A program made the position numbers and the translations under genes. Positions 1 to 8,306 of a stretch of 64,000 nucleotides of DNA are shown piece by piece. The stretch spans positions 62,001-126,000 of the forward strand of contig NZ_DASYDG010000045.1 of assembly GCF_036499745.1 (NCBI RefSeq), in the 5' to 3' direction. The first letter of the stretch is position 1. Every line of letters begins with the position of its first letter. The notes below the pieces were generated by a model, which was not told the DNA's origin, did not search any database, and saw nothing but the letters and a program-made list of their open reading frames with translations. This DNA is from Pinirhizobacter sp036499745. Its GTDB lineage: Bacteria > Pseudomonadota > Gammaproteobacteria > Xanthomonadales > Rhodanobacteraceae.

Positions 1-1
1 G

Positions 2-652
2 CTGCACCAGGTGTGCAGCTTCGCCGTGCAGGCGTTCCGGTTGCTCGCCGGCGTGGTCAAGCCGATCATGCCGCGTACGGTTCAGGCCGCGGAAACTTTC
101 CTGCGCGCGCCGATCGCCGATTTCGATGATGCCCGCCGCGCGCTCCCCGGCCATGCCATTGGTCCGTTCGAGGCATTGTTATCGCGCATCGACAGCAAGC
201 ACATCACCGCGATGGTCGAGGCATCGAAAGCTTCCCTCGCCCCGAGCGAAGCCCCCAAACCCGCCAAAAAAGCTGCCGCACCCAAGCCCATGACCGATAC
301 CGCAACCACCGCCGATACGCCCGTCATCGCCATGGACGATTTCGCCAAACTCGACCTGCGCATTGGCAAAGTGCTCGCATGTGAATTCGTCGAAGGCTCC
401 GATAAGCTCCTTCGCTTCGAACTCGACGCAGGCGTGCTCGGCAACCGGCAGATCTTCTCGGGCATCCGCGCCGCCTATGGCGAGCCTGCGAAACTGGTGG
501 GTCGCAACGTCGTGTTCATCGCCAACCTCGCGCCGCGCAAGATGCGTTTCGGGGTATCGGAGGGGATGATCCTTTCCGCTGGCGAAGGCGGTAGCGATCT
601 CTTCCTGCTCGACGCCGATCAGGGCGCGGCAGCAGGCGCCACCGTCCGCTAA
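2..652 (+). CDS. metG: Methionyl-tRNA synthetase, C-terminal part (cut by window edge)
   Basis: This is the 3' end of the enzyme that charges tRNA-Met; the reading frame is open from the first bases of the window, so the start and catalytic core lie upstream. The first ~80 residues match the helical anticodon-binding region. A Lys/Ala/Pro-rich linker (AKKAAAPKP) follows, then the C-terminal tRNA-binding OB-fold (about residues 105-213), with the typical FAKLDLRIGKVL and GMILSA segments. This appended domain improves tRNA binding and dimerisation in the long MetRS form. It is followed after 6 bp by the RnfB-like gene. Identity rests on the tRNA-binding domain and its context. Confidence 0.93.
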   Translation: MHQVCSFAVQAFRLLAGVVKPIMPRTVQAAETFLRAPIADFDDARRALPGHAIGPFEALLSRIDSKHITAMVEASKASLAPSEAPKPAKKAAAPKPMTDTATTADTPVIAMDDFAKLDLRIGKVLACEFVEGSDKLLRFELDAGVLGNRQIFSGIRAAYGEPAKLVGRNVVFIANLAPRKMRFGVSEGMILSAGEGGSDLFLLDADQGAAAGATVR

Positions 653-658
653 CGGCCC

Positions 659-1252
659 ATGCCCACGCTCGCCGACCGGATCGACGCGGTACTGCCGCAG
701 ACCCAGTGCGAGCAGTGCGGCTTTCACGGCTGCCGGCCTTACGCCGAGGCGATCGCCATGGGTGCGGCGCCGATCAACCGCTGTCCGCCCGGTGGCAGCG
801 CGGGTATCCAGGCCCTGTCCACCTTGCTGGGCCAGCCTGTGTTGGCGCTCGACCCCACGCATGGCGTGGAGAAACCACGCCTGCTCGCACGCATCGTCGA
901 GGCCGACTGCATCGGGTGCACCAAATGCATCGGGGCTTGCCCGGTGGACGCCATTGTCGGTTCAGGCAAGCTGATGCACACCGTGATCGCCGACGCCTGC
1001 ACTGGCTGCGAGTTGTGCGTACCGGCCTGCCCGGTCGACTGCATCGTGCTTGAACCGATGCCGGCCACGCAGTTGGATATCGAACACGCCGACCGCGCTC
1101 GCGCGCATTTCAGTCGTCGCGAGTCCCGCCTGGCTTCGCTCCGGCAGGCGCACGAGCGGGACCTTGCCAATCGCAAGACAACCGCCGCGATGAACCCGGT
1201 GGAAGCCGCCATGGCGCGCGCCCGGGCCCGCAAACAGGAAGGATCACCATGA
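659..1252 (+). CDS. rnfB: RnfB-like ferredoxin (orphan electron-transfer protein)
   Basis: Iron-sulfur protein of 197 residues. It has an N-terminal Fe-S motif with cysteines at about 17, 20, 25 and 42 (CEQCGFHGC...RCPPGG, as in RnfB), then two ferredoxin-type 4Fe-4S motifs (CIGCTKCIGACP and CTGCELCVPACP). RnfB normally works in the membrane Rnf complex, but the usual N-terminal membrane helix is missing and no rnfA, C, D, G or E lies nearby, so this is probably a soluble orphan. It sits between metG and nth, and its stop overlaps the nth start (ATGA). In E. coli, rnf genes also neighbour nth; a role supplying electrons or clusters to the Fe-S enzyme endonuclease III is only an inference. Confidence 0.88.
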   Translation: MPTLADRIDAVLPQTQCEQCGFHGCRPYAEAIAMGAAPINRCPPGGSAGIQALSTLLGQPVLALDPTHGVEKPRLLARIVEADCIGCTKCIGACPVDAIVGSGKLMHTVIADACTGCELCVPACPVDCIVLEPMPATQLDIEHADRARAHFSRRESRLASLRQAHERDLANRKTTAAMNPVEAAMARARARKQEGSP

Positions 1253-1896
1253 AGAAGGCCGACGTGGCGGAGATGTTCACGCGCCTGCGCGAGATGAATC
1301 CCCATCCGACCACCGAGCTTGAATATTCCACACCCTTCGAGCTGCTGGTGGCGGTGGCGCTGTCTGCTCAATCCACCGATGTGGGCGTGAACAAGGCCAC
1401 GCGCAAGCTGTTCCCGATAGCCAACACGCCAGCCAAACTGGTCAAGCTGGGCGAAGAGAAACTCAAGAAGTACATCAGCACGATCGGGCTGTTCAATACC
1501 AAGGCGAAGAATGTGATCGCCCTGTCGAAGATATTGCTGGATCAATACGACGGCGAGGTGCCACCCAACCGCGAGGCGCTGGAGTCATTGCCCGGCGTGG
1601 GTCGCAAAACGGCCAATGTGGTACTGAACACGGCCTTTGGCGAACCGACCCTGGCGGTCGATACCCACATTTTTCGCGTCGCCAACCGTACGGGGCTCGC
1701 ACCTGGCGCCAACGTTCGCGTGGTGGAGGACAAGCTGATGAAGGTGATTCCGACCCCATTCCTGCATGACGCCCACCACTGGCTGATCCTGCACGGTCGC
1801 TACGTGTGCAAGGCGCGCAAGCCCGATTGCCCGCAGTGTGTGATCAATGACCTTTGCCGCTACAAGCACAAGACCCAGGCAACGGGGCCGGAGTAG
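1249..1896 (+). CDS. nth: Endonuclease III (DNA glycosylase/AP lyase)
   Basis: Base-excision repair enzyme that removes oxidised pyrimidines and cleaves at the resulting abasic site. Its 215 residues are the family's usual length. The helix-hairpin-helix LPGVGRKTANVV carries the catalytic lysine, and the catalytic aspartate is in AVDTHIFRVANR. Four C-terminal cysteines in C-x6-C-x2-C-x5-C spacing (CKARKPDCPQCVINDLC) bind the 4Fe-4S cluster. The start codon overlaps the stop of the RnfB-like gene by 4 bp, which implies translational coupling. Confidence 0.97.
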   Translation: MKKADVAEMFTRLREMNPHPTTELEYSTPFELLVAVALSAQSTDVGVNKATRKLFPIANTPAKLVKLGEEKLKKYISTIGLFNTKAKNVIALSKILLDQYDGEVPPNREALESLPGVGRKTANVVLNTAFGEPTLAVDTHIFRVANRTGLAPGANVRVVEDKLMKVIPTPFLHDAHHWLILHGRYVCKARKPDCPQCVINDLCRYKHKTQATGPE

Positions 1897-1909
1897 AACT
1901 CCAGCCCCG
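1883..1909. terminator. Hairpin at the convergent nth/SulP ends
   Basis: An inverted repeat CGGGGC-c-GGAGT / ACTCC-a-GCCCCG with a 3-nt loop overlaps the nth stop codon. It lies between convergent genes, as expected for a bidirectional terminator, but no clear T-tract follows on either strand. Confidence 0.45.
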
Positions 1910-1922
1910 TCCGCCGGGCACG

Positions 1923-3425
1923 TTACGCCACCTTGCGACCCTCCACCCTTTCGTCCAGTTGTTTCCAGTCCAGCACCACCTCGATGCCACGCGACAGTGC
2001 ATTACGCTCCCATTCGCGGAGCAGTTCGAGCGAGGCATGGTCCACATGGCGGAGCTCATCGATGTTTACCGTCACCTTCGTATTGGAAGGTACGGCCTCG
2101 AGCTTGCGCGCCATCGCCGGCACCTGGAGGAACGTTGCTGAACCCTTCAATGCGAACGTGGCATGGCCGGGCTCGTCGTGCTCGTGAAGATGTGCATTGA
2201 GCCTTGACGAGAGCAACGCCAGGCGCAACAGCGACAGGCCGAAGCCGATGATCACGCCCTCCAGCAGATCCGTGGCGACGATGGCCACCGTGGTTGCCAC
2301 ATAGACGACCGCGGTGCCCTTGCCGTAGGCGGCCAGTTCCTTCACCTGTCGGATCTTCACCATCTTGATGCCGGTAAACACCAGGATGCCGGCCAGGCAC
2401 GAAACGGGTGTCATGTTCAGAAGCCACGGCAGCAACATGGCAAATACAAGCAGCCACGCGCCATGCAGTATCGCTGCAGCACGCGTGGCAGAACCTGCCT
2501 GCACGTTAGCGGCGCTGCGTACGATCACGCCAGTCATCGGCAAGGCGCCCAATAGGCCACACAACATGTTGCCAACGCCCTGGGCCGCGAGTTCGCGGTC
2601 ATACTTGGTGCGCTCACCATCGTGCATGCGGTCGACCGCCGCCGCTGAAAGCAATGTTTCGGCGCTGGCAATGAAGGCAAAGGTGACGGCTGCCACCAGG
2701 AGATTTTCATCCAGTAGACCACGCAGGCTTCCCATGGTCGGCAGGGTAATGGCCGAGGCGAGGCTGTGGGGTACGTCGACCAGTAGCACCGGGATACCGA
2801 AGACCTGCACGGTGGCTGTCACGGCCACCACCGCGAGCAGCGCCCCCGGCACGAAGCGGAGCTTCCCGGGACGGAGCTTTTCCCAGCCGACCATGATGGC
2901 GATGGTCGCAAGACCCACGCACAGGGCCGACAGACCGGGCCCCTGGACGGCCTGGGCCACAGCGCCCGGAAACGCGGCAAAATTTTCCAGCCCGCGCGCC
3001 AGCGGCTTGGCATCGAGCATCACGTGCGCCTGCGAGGCCACGATCAGGATGCCGATGCCCGAAAGCATTCCCGACACTACCGCCGGTGATGTCATGCGGA
3101 ACCAGATGCCGACACGGCACAGGCCGGCGGCGACCTGGATCAACCCCGCCAGCAGCACGACCGGGCCCAGCGCCGCCACGCCGTAGCGCTGGACCAGTTC
3201 GAACACCAGTACTGCCAGGCCCGCGGCAGGACCGCTTACCTGCAATGGCGAGCCAGCAAGAAAACCTACCAACAGGCCGCCGATGATGCCCGTGATCAGT
3301 CCCGTGGCCGGCGGCATACCCGAGGCAATGGCGATGCCCATGCATAGAGGCAATGCAACCAGGAAGACAACGATGGAGCCAAGAAGGTCGCGTCCGAAGA
3401 GACCCTGGGAAAAATACGCTTTCAT
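1923..3425 (-). CDS. SulP-family anion transporter with C-terminal STAS domain
   Basis: Inner-membrane SLC26/SulP transporter of about 500 residues: roughly a dozen hydrophobic helices (about residues 10-410), then a STAS regulatory domain near the C terminus (VTVNIDELRHVDHASLELLREWE). The ATG at 3425 is chosen because AAGGA lies 7 nt upstream; a TTG 15 nt further out is less likely. The gene starts 11 bp after the carbonic anhydrase stop on the same strand. SulP/carbonic anhydrase pairs are common, and in such pairs the transporter is usually thought to import bicarbonate. Substrate cannot be fixed from sequence; sulfate is the alternative. Confidence 0.88.
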   Translation of the reverse strand: MKAYFSQGLFGRDLLGSIVVFLVALPLCMGIAIASGMPPATGLITGIIGGLLVGFLAGSPLQVSGPAAGLAVLVFELVQRYGVAALGPVVLLAGLIQVAAGLCRVGIWFRMTSPAVVSGMLSGIGILIVASQAHVMLDAKPLARGLENFAAFPGAVAQAVQGPGLSALCVGLATIAIMVGWEKLRPGKLRFVPGALLAVVAVTATVQVFGIPVLLVDVPHSLASAITLPTMGSLRGLLDENLLVAAVTFAFIASAETLLSAAAVDRMHDGERTKYDRELAAQGVGNMLCGLLGALPMTGVIVRSAANVQAGSATRAAAILHGAWLLVFAMLLPWLLNMTPVSCLAGILVFTGIKMVKIRQVKELAAYGKGTAVVYVATTVAIVATDLLEGVIIGFGLSLLRLALLSSRLNAHLHEHDEPGHATFALKGSATFLQVPAMARKLEAVPSNTKVTVNIDELRHVDHASLELLREWERNALSRGIEVVLDWKQLDERVEGRKVA

Positions 3426-3436
3426 GCTTCGATCCT

Positions 3437-4120
3437 TCAAGCGGCGCTGGCCGCGTTCTGCGCGAATCGTGCCATCGGCGTTGCCTGCGGCACCGGATGG
3501 CCATCGGTGCGCATGTCCACGAATCGACCGCTGCTGCCGTCGAACACGCGGATGCCCGCTTCGCCGATGTCGTAGATCCAGCCGTGGATGCTCAGGCTGC
3601 CGCTGGCCATGGCCGCGGCTACCACCGGTAGCGTGCGCAGGTGTTCGAGCTGGCCCACCACGTTTTCCTCGGTGAGACAGCGCAGGTGTGCCTCGGCATC
3701 GAGGCCCGCCGTGTTCTCTGCTACCACATGCCGCGCGACATCGGCATGCTTGAGCCAGTCGGCCACTGACGGCATGCCGTCAAGCTTGGACGGGTCGAGC
3801 AGCGCTTTCATCGCGCCACAGTCCGAATGTCCGCAAATCACTACGTGCCGGACTTTAAGCACCTTCACCGCGTACTCCACCGCGGCCACCACGCCGCTGA
3901 CGTGCTGGGCATAGGGAGGCACGATGTTGCCGACGTTTCGGTAGACGAAAAGTTCTCCGGGCTGGGCACTGAAGATCATCTCCGGCATGACACGGGAGTC
4001 GGCACAGGTAATGAACATGGTATGGGGGTTCTGGCCGCTTGCCAGCCGTTCGAACAATTCGCGCTGTTGGGGGAAAACGTCGCGTCGGAAAGTTTCAAAA
4101 CCCTTGATGAGGTGTTCCAT
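3437..4120 (-). CDS. Beta-class carbonic anhydrase
   Basis: Zinc enzyme interconverting CO2 and bicarbonate, 227 residues. The beta-class zinc ligands and catalytic pair are visible: CADSRVMPE (Cys, Asp-Arg dyad) and GHSDCGAMKALL (His, Cys). GGAGAT stands 5-7 nt before the ATG. It is the first gene of a likely two-gene operon with the SulP transporter 11 bp downstream, suggesting supply or retention of bicarbonate for carboxylases. Confidence 0.95.
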   Translation of the reverse strand: MEHLIKGFETFRRDVFPQQRELFERLASGQNPHTMFITCADSRVMPEMIFSAQPGELFVYRNVGNIVPPYAQHVSGVVAAVEYAVKVLKVRHVVICGHSDCGAMKALLDPSKLDGMPSVADWLKHADVARHVVAENTAGLDAEAHLRCLTEENVVGQLEHLRTLPVVAAAMASGSLSIHGWIYDIGEAGIRVFDGSSGRFVDMRTDGHPVPQATPMARFAQNAASAA

Positions 4121-4269
4121 GGGATATCTCCAGGTAATGGGTTGCCATCCCGCGTTTTTGCAGGGGACAAGGTTGGATGGGAGAAGACGCCGGCCATCGT
4201 TGCGGCGCGTCCGAATTGAGAAAGGTCTGTAAGCGATGGCCTACACGAGGCCACGCAAGCTGACTGCCT

Positions 4270-4608
4270 TCAACCTATGGGAGGGCGAAGTTCCATGGCG
4301 AGGCAGTGCTCTCGCAGGGATGGCGCGGCATGCACGCGCAGCTCCATCGGTGGCGGCGTGGCGCAACGTTGTATGTGCATCCGCGCCAGGCCGTCTTCAG
4401 CTTCGTGGTCGTCGTCGACCAACGAGACGCCGTTGTTGCTGTCTGCCGCCAGCATGGCGCCAGTGTCGGCCATCGCCGCATCCACCACGGTCTGCGCGCT
4501 CGATGCAGCCGACGGCGTTGGTGTCGACAGCAAGGGCACGAGACATCCCATCAGCAGGGCGATGAGCATCGCCGACAGCCGACGGCTTGAAATGGATACA
4601 AACGACAT
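4270..4608 (-). CDS. Small hypothetical secreted protein
   Basis: 112 residues, not recognised. The N terminus looks like a signal or anchor sequence (MSFVSISSRRLSAMLIALLMGC, then a Ser/Pro/Ala stretch), followed by an acidic segment (VDDDHEAEDG) and a short basic tail. The cysteine after LLMG could be a lipobox, but the following residues are unusual for one. It sits alone between the carbonic anhydrase and the porin terminator. The ORF could be chance in high-GC DNA; the hydrophobic leader is the main support. Confidence 0.45.
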   Translation of the reverse strand: MSFVSISSRRLSAMLIALLMGCLVPLLSTPTPSAASSAQTVVDAAMADTGAMLAADSNNGVSLVDDDHEAEDGLARMHIQRCATPPPMELRVHAAPSLREHCLAMELRPPIG

Positions 4609-4714
4609 GCCGCAAAACTACGCAGGTCGAACCAGGATGACAAGTGTTGCAGTGCGCGAGATGGCAGATGCGATTCAGGCTGATCAGACACTTTCTAACC
4701 GCATTCACGATGCA

Positions 4715-4748
4715 CAAAAGAAAAACGGCGGGCTTGCGCCCGCCGTTT
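4715..4748 (-). terminator. Rho-independent terminator of the porin gene
   Basis: On the minus strand an 11-bp stem (AAACGGCGGGC and its complement, loop GCAA) ends in a T-rich run. It lies about 40 bp after the porin stop. Stem and tail are a classic intrinsic terminator. Confidence 0.88.
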
Positions 4749-4785
4749 GATTCGTCCTTGAGCAAGACTCCGTTACGATATTCGA

Positions 4786-6153
4786 TCAGAAGGACATCAG
4801 GCCCCAGAAGCCGATTTCGTTCGTCTTGTAGGTGTAGGCGTCAACCGGACCATCGAGCTGGTTGTGCTTGTAGGCCAACGCCAGGCGCAGGTTCTTCAGC
4901 ACGTCGTACGAGACACCGGCGTTGTAGTACTTGTCGTTCAGCTTCCGCTGCAGGTTGGCAACCGAGTAGTACTTGTAGTCCAACTTGTCGTAGCGAGCGA
5001 AGAGCGCAAAGCCCTCAGCGAACTTCCAGTCGGCCCACAGCGAGTAACCGGTGGCCTTGTCCTTGATGGCCAGCGGCACCGGACCGGTGCCGGCGTAACG
5101 CAGCACGTCGTCCCAGTTGTTGGCGGTCATGTACTCACCACCGAAACCAAAGGTCTTGTCGCGGTAGGCGATCATCGCGTCGCCGCGGGTCGCGTCACGC
5201 GTCGGCGCACCATTCTCCACGTCGTTACCGCGCTTGCCCTGGTAGCCGCCGACGGCGATCACCATGTTCTCGATCGGGCTGTAGCCAAAGCGGCCTTCAG
5301 CATCGACGTTGTTCGAGCGGGTCAGGTTCTTGTAGCCGCGACCGTTAACCACCGACAGCTGGTAGTTGATCGAGTTGTCACCGGTGGTCGCGCCCAGGGC
5401 GTGGATACCCCAGTCGGACGAGTTGCCGAACGCGCCGACGCCGCCGGCCGTGGCCGTGGCACCGCTGCGGCCGCCTTCGATCGAACGGTCGGTCAGGGTG
5501 TTTTCCAGGAAACGGTAGCCGTACCACTTCTCGACAAACGGGATCCACGGCATGTCCGCCGCACCGAAGCGCAGCTGGAGAAGCGGATCGAACTTGCCCT
5601 GCACGTAGGCCTTCTTCACGAAGAGGCTGGTCTGGCTCAGGGTCGACTGGTAATTGAAATCGGTGGTGAGGTTCGCGGACCAGATATCGTCGAACTGGTG
5701 ATCAACGGTCAGGTAGAAGCGCTTGACGTCGAAACCGGTACCGTTGACAGACCCATGGCCATCGACCTTGCGGTTCGGGCCGGTGCCGACCTGCTCTTTG
5801 TGATCGATATCCGTGAGGTCGAAGAACATCGTGCCGCCGACCTTGGTGTTGTTGACGAGCTTGTCAAGCTTGTCAAGGCGCTTGGACAGGTCGTCCGAAG
5901 GCTTGGCGGTGGCGACCTTGGTCTGCACTTCGGCGATCGACTGGGAGGTCTGGACCTGGGCGTCGGTCTGGGCGTCGGACTTGGTCTGCAGCTCCTCGAC
6001 CTTGGCCTGCAGGGCAGCAATCTGGGCGCGCATCTCGGCCAGTTCGCTGGAGCTGACGGTGACCTTGGTGGTCTTCTGGGGGGCGGCTGCCACCTGGAAG
6101 CTGGTCACGCCCAAGGCGGCAGCAACGGCTACCGCAAGCACTTTGGAACGCAT
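4786..6153 (-). CDS. OprP/OprO-type phosphate-selective porin
   Basis: Outer-membrane beta-barrel of 455 residues. The start at 6153 follows GGAGAG by 6 nt and gives a clean signal peptide (MRSKVLAVAVAAALGVTSFQVAAA). A coiled-coil segment comes next (about residues 35-85, ELAEMRAQIAALQAKVEELQ), as in OprO/OprP-like trimeric porins, then the barrel (GVGAFGNSSDWGIHALG, FGFGGEYMTANNW) ending in a terminal Phe (GLMSF) as BAM substrates do. A triple Pho-box-like direct repeat lies ~95 bp upstream and the pst operon is nearby, so phosphate or polyphosphate uptake under PhoB control is likely. The substrate is inferred. Confidence 0.88.
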   Translation of the reverse strand: MRSKVLAVAVAAALGVTSFQVAAAPQKTTKVTVSSSELAEMRAQIAALQAKVEELQTKSDAQTDAQVQTSQSIAEVQTKVATAKPSDDLSKRLDKLDKLVNNTKVGGTMFFDLTDIDHKEQVGTGPNRKVDGHGSVNGTGFDVKRFYLTVDHQFDDIWSANLTTDFNYQSTLSQTSLFVKKAYVQGKFDPLLQLRFGAADMPWIPFVEKWYGYRFLENTLTDRSIEGGRSGATATAGGVGAFGNSSDWGIHALGATTGDNSINYQLSVVNGRGYKNLTRSNNVDAEGRFGYSPIENMVIAVGGYQGKRGNDVENGAPTRDATRGDAMIAYRDKTFGFGGEYMTANNWDDVLRYAGTGPVPLAIKDKATGYSLWADWKFAEGFALFARYDKLDYKYYSVANLQRKLNDKYYNAGVSYDVLKNLRLALAYKHNQLDGPVDAYTYKTNEIGFWGLMSF

Positions 6154-6246
6154 GGAATTCTCTCCGCTGGGAAAAATAGACATCTGTTGGCCCCCCTATC
6201 CGCCAGAAATAGTGCGGCAGGAATGCGAGCAGGATGGCGGCAGCGT

Positions 6247-6275
6247 TTGACGGTTAGATGGACGTTATGTGACAA
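6247..6275 (-). promoter_or_regulatory. Pho-box-like direct repeats upstream of the porin
   Basis: Read on the minus strand there are three 7-bp half-sites in 11-bp phase: TTGTCAC, CGTCCAT and CCGTCAA, separated by ATAA and CTAA. The known PhoB site is CTGTCAT repeated every 11 bp with an AT-rich 4-bp spacer, so spacing fits exactly and bases mostly. Position and neighbouring pst genes support PhoB control. Confidence 0.65.
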
Positions 6276-6319
6276 ATCGACTACAGCGGTGTCGTCGTCG
6301 CGGCTGATATGCTGCCCGG

Positions 6320-6979
6320 ATGGACAACCCACCCAACAATGCCGCCACGCGCATGGCCCAGCGTTTCCGCGGTTTCCTCCCGGTGGTCGTGGATGTGGAA
6401 ACGGGCGGATTCAACGCCGAAACCGACGCCTTGCTCGAGATCGCGGTGGTGACCATCGGCATGGACAATGACGGCTTCGTGCACACGCAACCCGCCGTTT
6501 CGGCCCACGTCGACCCGTTCCCTGGCGCCAATATCGATCCGCGCTCGCTGGAGATCACCGGCATCGACCCCTCGCACCCATTCCGCGGCGCCCTTCCCGA
6601 GCGTGCGGCGCTTGACCACGTATTCGCTGCGGTGCGCCTGGCCATGCGTCACAGTGATTGCCAGCGTGCCATCCTGGTCGGGCATAACGCCGCGTTCGAC
6701 CTGGGATTTTTGAACGCCGCCGTCCGCCGGACCGGACACAAGCGCAACCCCTTCCATCCGTTCTCAAGCTTCGATACCGCCACCCTCGGCGGCCTTGCCT
6801 ATGGGCAGACGGTGCTTTCCAAGGCAGTGCTTGCGGCGGGGCTCGATTTCGACCTTCGCGAAGCCCACTCGGCAATCTACGACGCCGAACGGACGGCGCA
6901 ACTGTTCTGCCGTATCTGCAATCGCTGGCGCGAACTCGAACAATACGAACGTGACACCGTCGGCTTGCCCTTCGCTTGA
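6320..6979 (+). CDS. rnt: Ribonuclease T
   Basis: DEDDh 3'-5' exonuclease that trims the CCA end during tRNA turnover and matures 5S and 23S rRNA 3' ends. Its 219 residues match the family. Exo motifs are visible: Exo I VDVETGGFNAE (D, E), Exo II HNAAFDLGFL (D), and Exo III HSAIYDAERTA (H, D). The divergent promoter region is shared with the porin gene. A likely housekeeping gene with no link to its phosphate-related neighbours. Confidence 0.96.
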   Translation: MDNPPNNAATRMAQRFRGFLPVVVDVETGGFNAETDALLEIAVVTIGMDNDGFVHTQPAVSAHVDPFPGANIDPRSLEITGIDPSHPFRGALPERAALDHVFAAVRLAMRHSDCQRAILVGHNAAFDLGFLNAAVRRTGHKRNPFHPFSSFDTATLGGLAYGQTVLSKAVLAAGLDFDLREAHSAIYDAERTAQLFCRICNRWRELEQYERDTVGLPFA

Positions 6980-7076
6980 TTCACGTTGACCCGGACGCAC
7001 CGCCCGGGCTCGAGGCCGCAAGAAACAACGACTCAATGTGAAAGGGAAGTTGTTGTTCGCGTTAAAGAAGTACGCA

Positions 7077-7094
7077 GTGTCATACGGTTGACAC
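7077..7094 (+). promoter_or_regulatory. Pho-box-like site upstream of pstS
   Basis: GTGTCAT and TTGACAC are separated by ACGG, the 7-4-7 geometry of a PhoB site (consensus CTGTCAT repeats). It lies ~85 bp before the pstS start. The second half-site also reads as a TTGACA -35 element. Expected biology for a pst operon; one spacer is less AT-rich than usual. Confidence 0.6.
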
Positions 7095-7178
7095 ATTCGA
7101 ATCATCTCATTGCAACACGCGGCCCCTGAAATGCCCGGAGCGGGCCTGTCGTCCGCCTACTCAAACAGAGGACTCAAC

Positions 7179-8195
7179 GTGTTCGCCAAATCACGCATCG
7201 CCGCCATCGTCGCGGCATCACTGTTTAGCCTCGCAGCCCAAGCGACCGACATCACGGGCGCGGGTTCGAGCTTCGTCTATCCGGTACTGTCGAAGTGGTC
7301 CGCCACCTACGCCGAAAAGACCGGCAACAAGCTTAACTACCAGTCAGTGGGTTCGGGCGCCGGTATCGCCCAGATCAAGGAAGGCACCATCGACTTCGGC
7401 GCCTCCGACGCCCCGATGAGCGCCGAAGATCTCACCAAGTTCGGCCTGGGCCAGTTCCCCAGCGTGGTCGGCGGCATCGTGCCGGTGGTCAACCTCAGCG
7501 GTATCTCCGCAGGTCAGCTCAAGCTCGACGGCCCGACGCTTGCCAACATCTTCCTGGGCAAGATCAACCGCTGGGAAGACCCGGCGATCGCCGCCCTGAA
7601 CCCGGGCGTGAAAATTCCTTCCGGCAAGATCACCGTTGTTCACCGCTCGGATGGCTCGGGCACCTCCTTCAACTTCACCAATTTCCTCTCGAAGGTCAGC
7701 CCTGAGTGGGCCTCGCAGGTGAAGTTCGGCACGGCGGTGGATTGGCCGACCGGCGTGGGCGGCAAGGGTAACGAAGGCGTGTCGCAGTACGTGCGCCAGA
7801 TCCCCGGCTCCATTGGCTATGTTGAATACGCCTATGCCAAAAAGAACAACATCGCCTACACGCAGATGAAGAACTCCGCTGGCAAGTTCCTGCAGCCGAC
7901 CGCCGACGCCTTCGCCGCTGCAGCCGCCACGGCTGACTGGAAGAGCGCCAAGGACTTCAACCTGATCATGACCAACGCCCCGGGCGCCGATGCGTGGCCG
8001 ATCACCGCCACCACCTGGGTGATCATGTACAAGAAGCCGAAGAACGTCGAGCACACCAAGGTGGCCTTCGATTTCTTCAAGTGGTCGCTGGAACAGGGCC
8101 AGGCCCAGGCCGCGTCGCTCGACTACGTTGCCCTGCCGCCGCCGCTGGTCAAGCAGATCGAAGCCTACTGGTCTTCGGAATTCGCGACCAAGTAA
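7179..8195 (+). CDS. pstS: Periplasmic phosphate-binding protein PstS
   Basis: High-affinity phosphate receptor of the PstSCAB ABC importer, about 338 residues. A GTG start at 7179 is preferred: AGAGGA lies 6 nt upstream and it gives a proper signal peptide (FAKSRIAAIVAASLFSLAAQA). Phosphate-site motifs are present: TGAGSSFVYP, IDFGASDAP and HRSDGSGTSFNF. It is the first gene of pstSCAB-phoU, with a Pho-box-like site upstream. Two strong hairpins separate it from pstC and probably allow PstS to be made in excess of the membrane subunits. Confidence 0.97.
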   Translation: MFAKSRIAAIVAASLFSLAAQATDITGAGSSFVYPVLSKWSATYAEKTGNKLNYQSVGSGAGIAQIKEGTIDFGASDAPMSAEDLTKFGLGQFPSVVGGIVPVVNLSGISAGQLKLDGPTLANIFLGKINRWEDPAIAALNPGVKIPSGKITVVHRSDGSGTSFNFTNFLSKVSPEWASQVKFGTAVDWPTGVGGKGNEGVSQYVRQIPGSIGYVEYAYAKKNNIAYTQMKNSAGKFLQPTADAFAAAAATADWKSAKDFNLIMTNAPGADAWPITATTWVIMYKKPKNVEHTKVAFDFFKWSLEQGQAQAASLDYVALPPPLVKQIEAYWSSEFATK

Positions 8196-8203
8196 GCACG
8201 ACG

Positions 8204-8267
8204 GGGCGGGCCTTCAGGCCCTGCCCTACCTACCGACGGCCACCGCACTCGCAAGAGTCGGTGGCCG
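8204..8267 (+). other. Two intercistronic hairpins between pstS and pstC
   Basis: Hairpin one (8204-8226): GGGC-GGGCC with loop TTCA and a complementary arm. Hairpin two (8237-8267): 9 bp (CGGCCACCG) plus 4 bp (ACTC/GAGT) closed by a GCAA tetraloop, with one bulged base. Neither is followed by a T-run, so they look like mRNA 3'-end stabilisers or partial attenuators, not full terminators. Confidence 0.7.
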
Positions 8268-8306
8268 CTTCGGCATCTTGAAGACAACTCGAGGACGCCG
8301 CGCCCC

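Noticed and set aside
4864..6471. A 535-codon open frame opposite the porin
   Set aside because: Same antisense effect; it also runs across the porin promoter and the rnt start.
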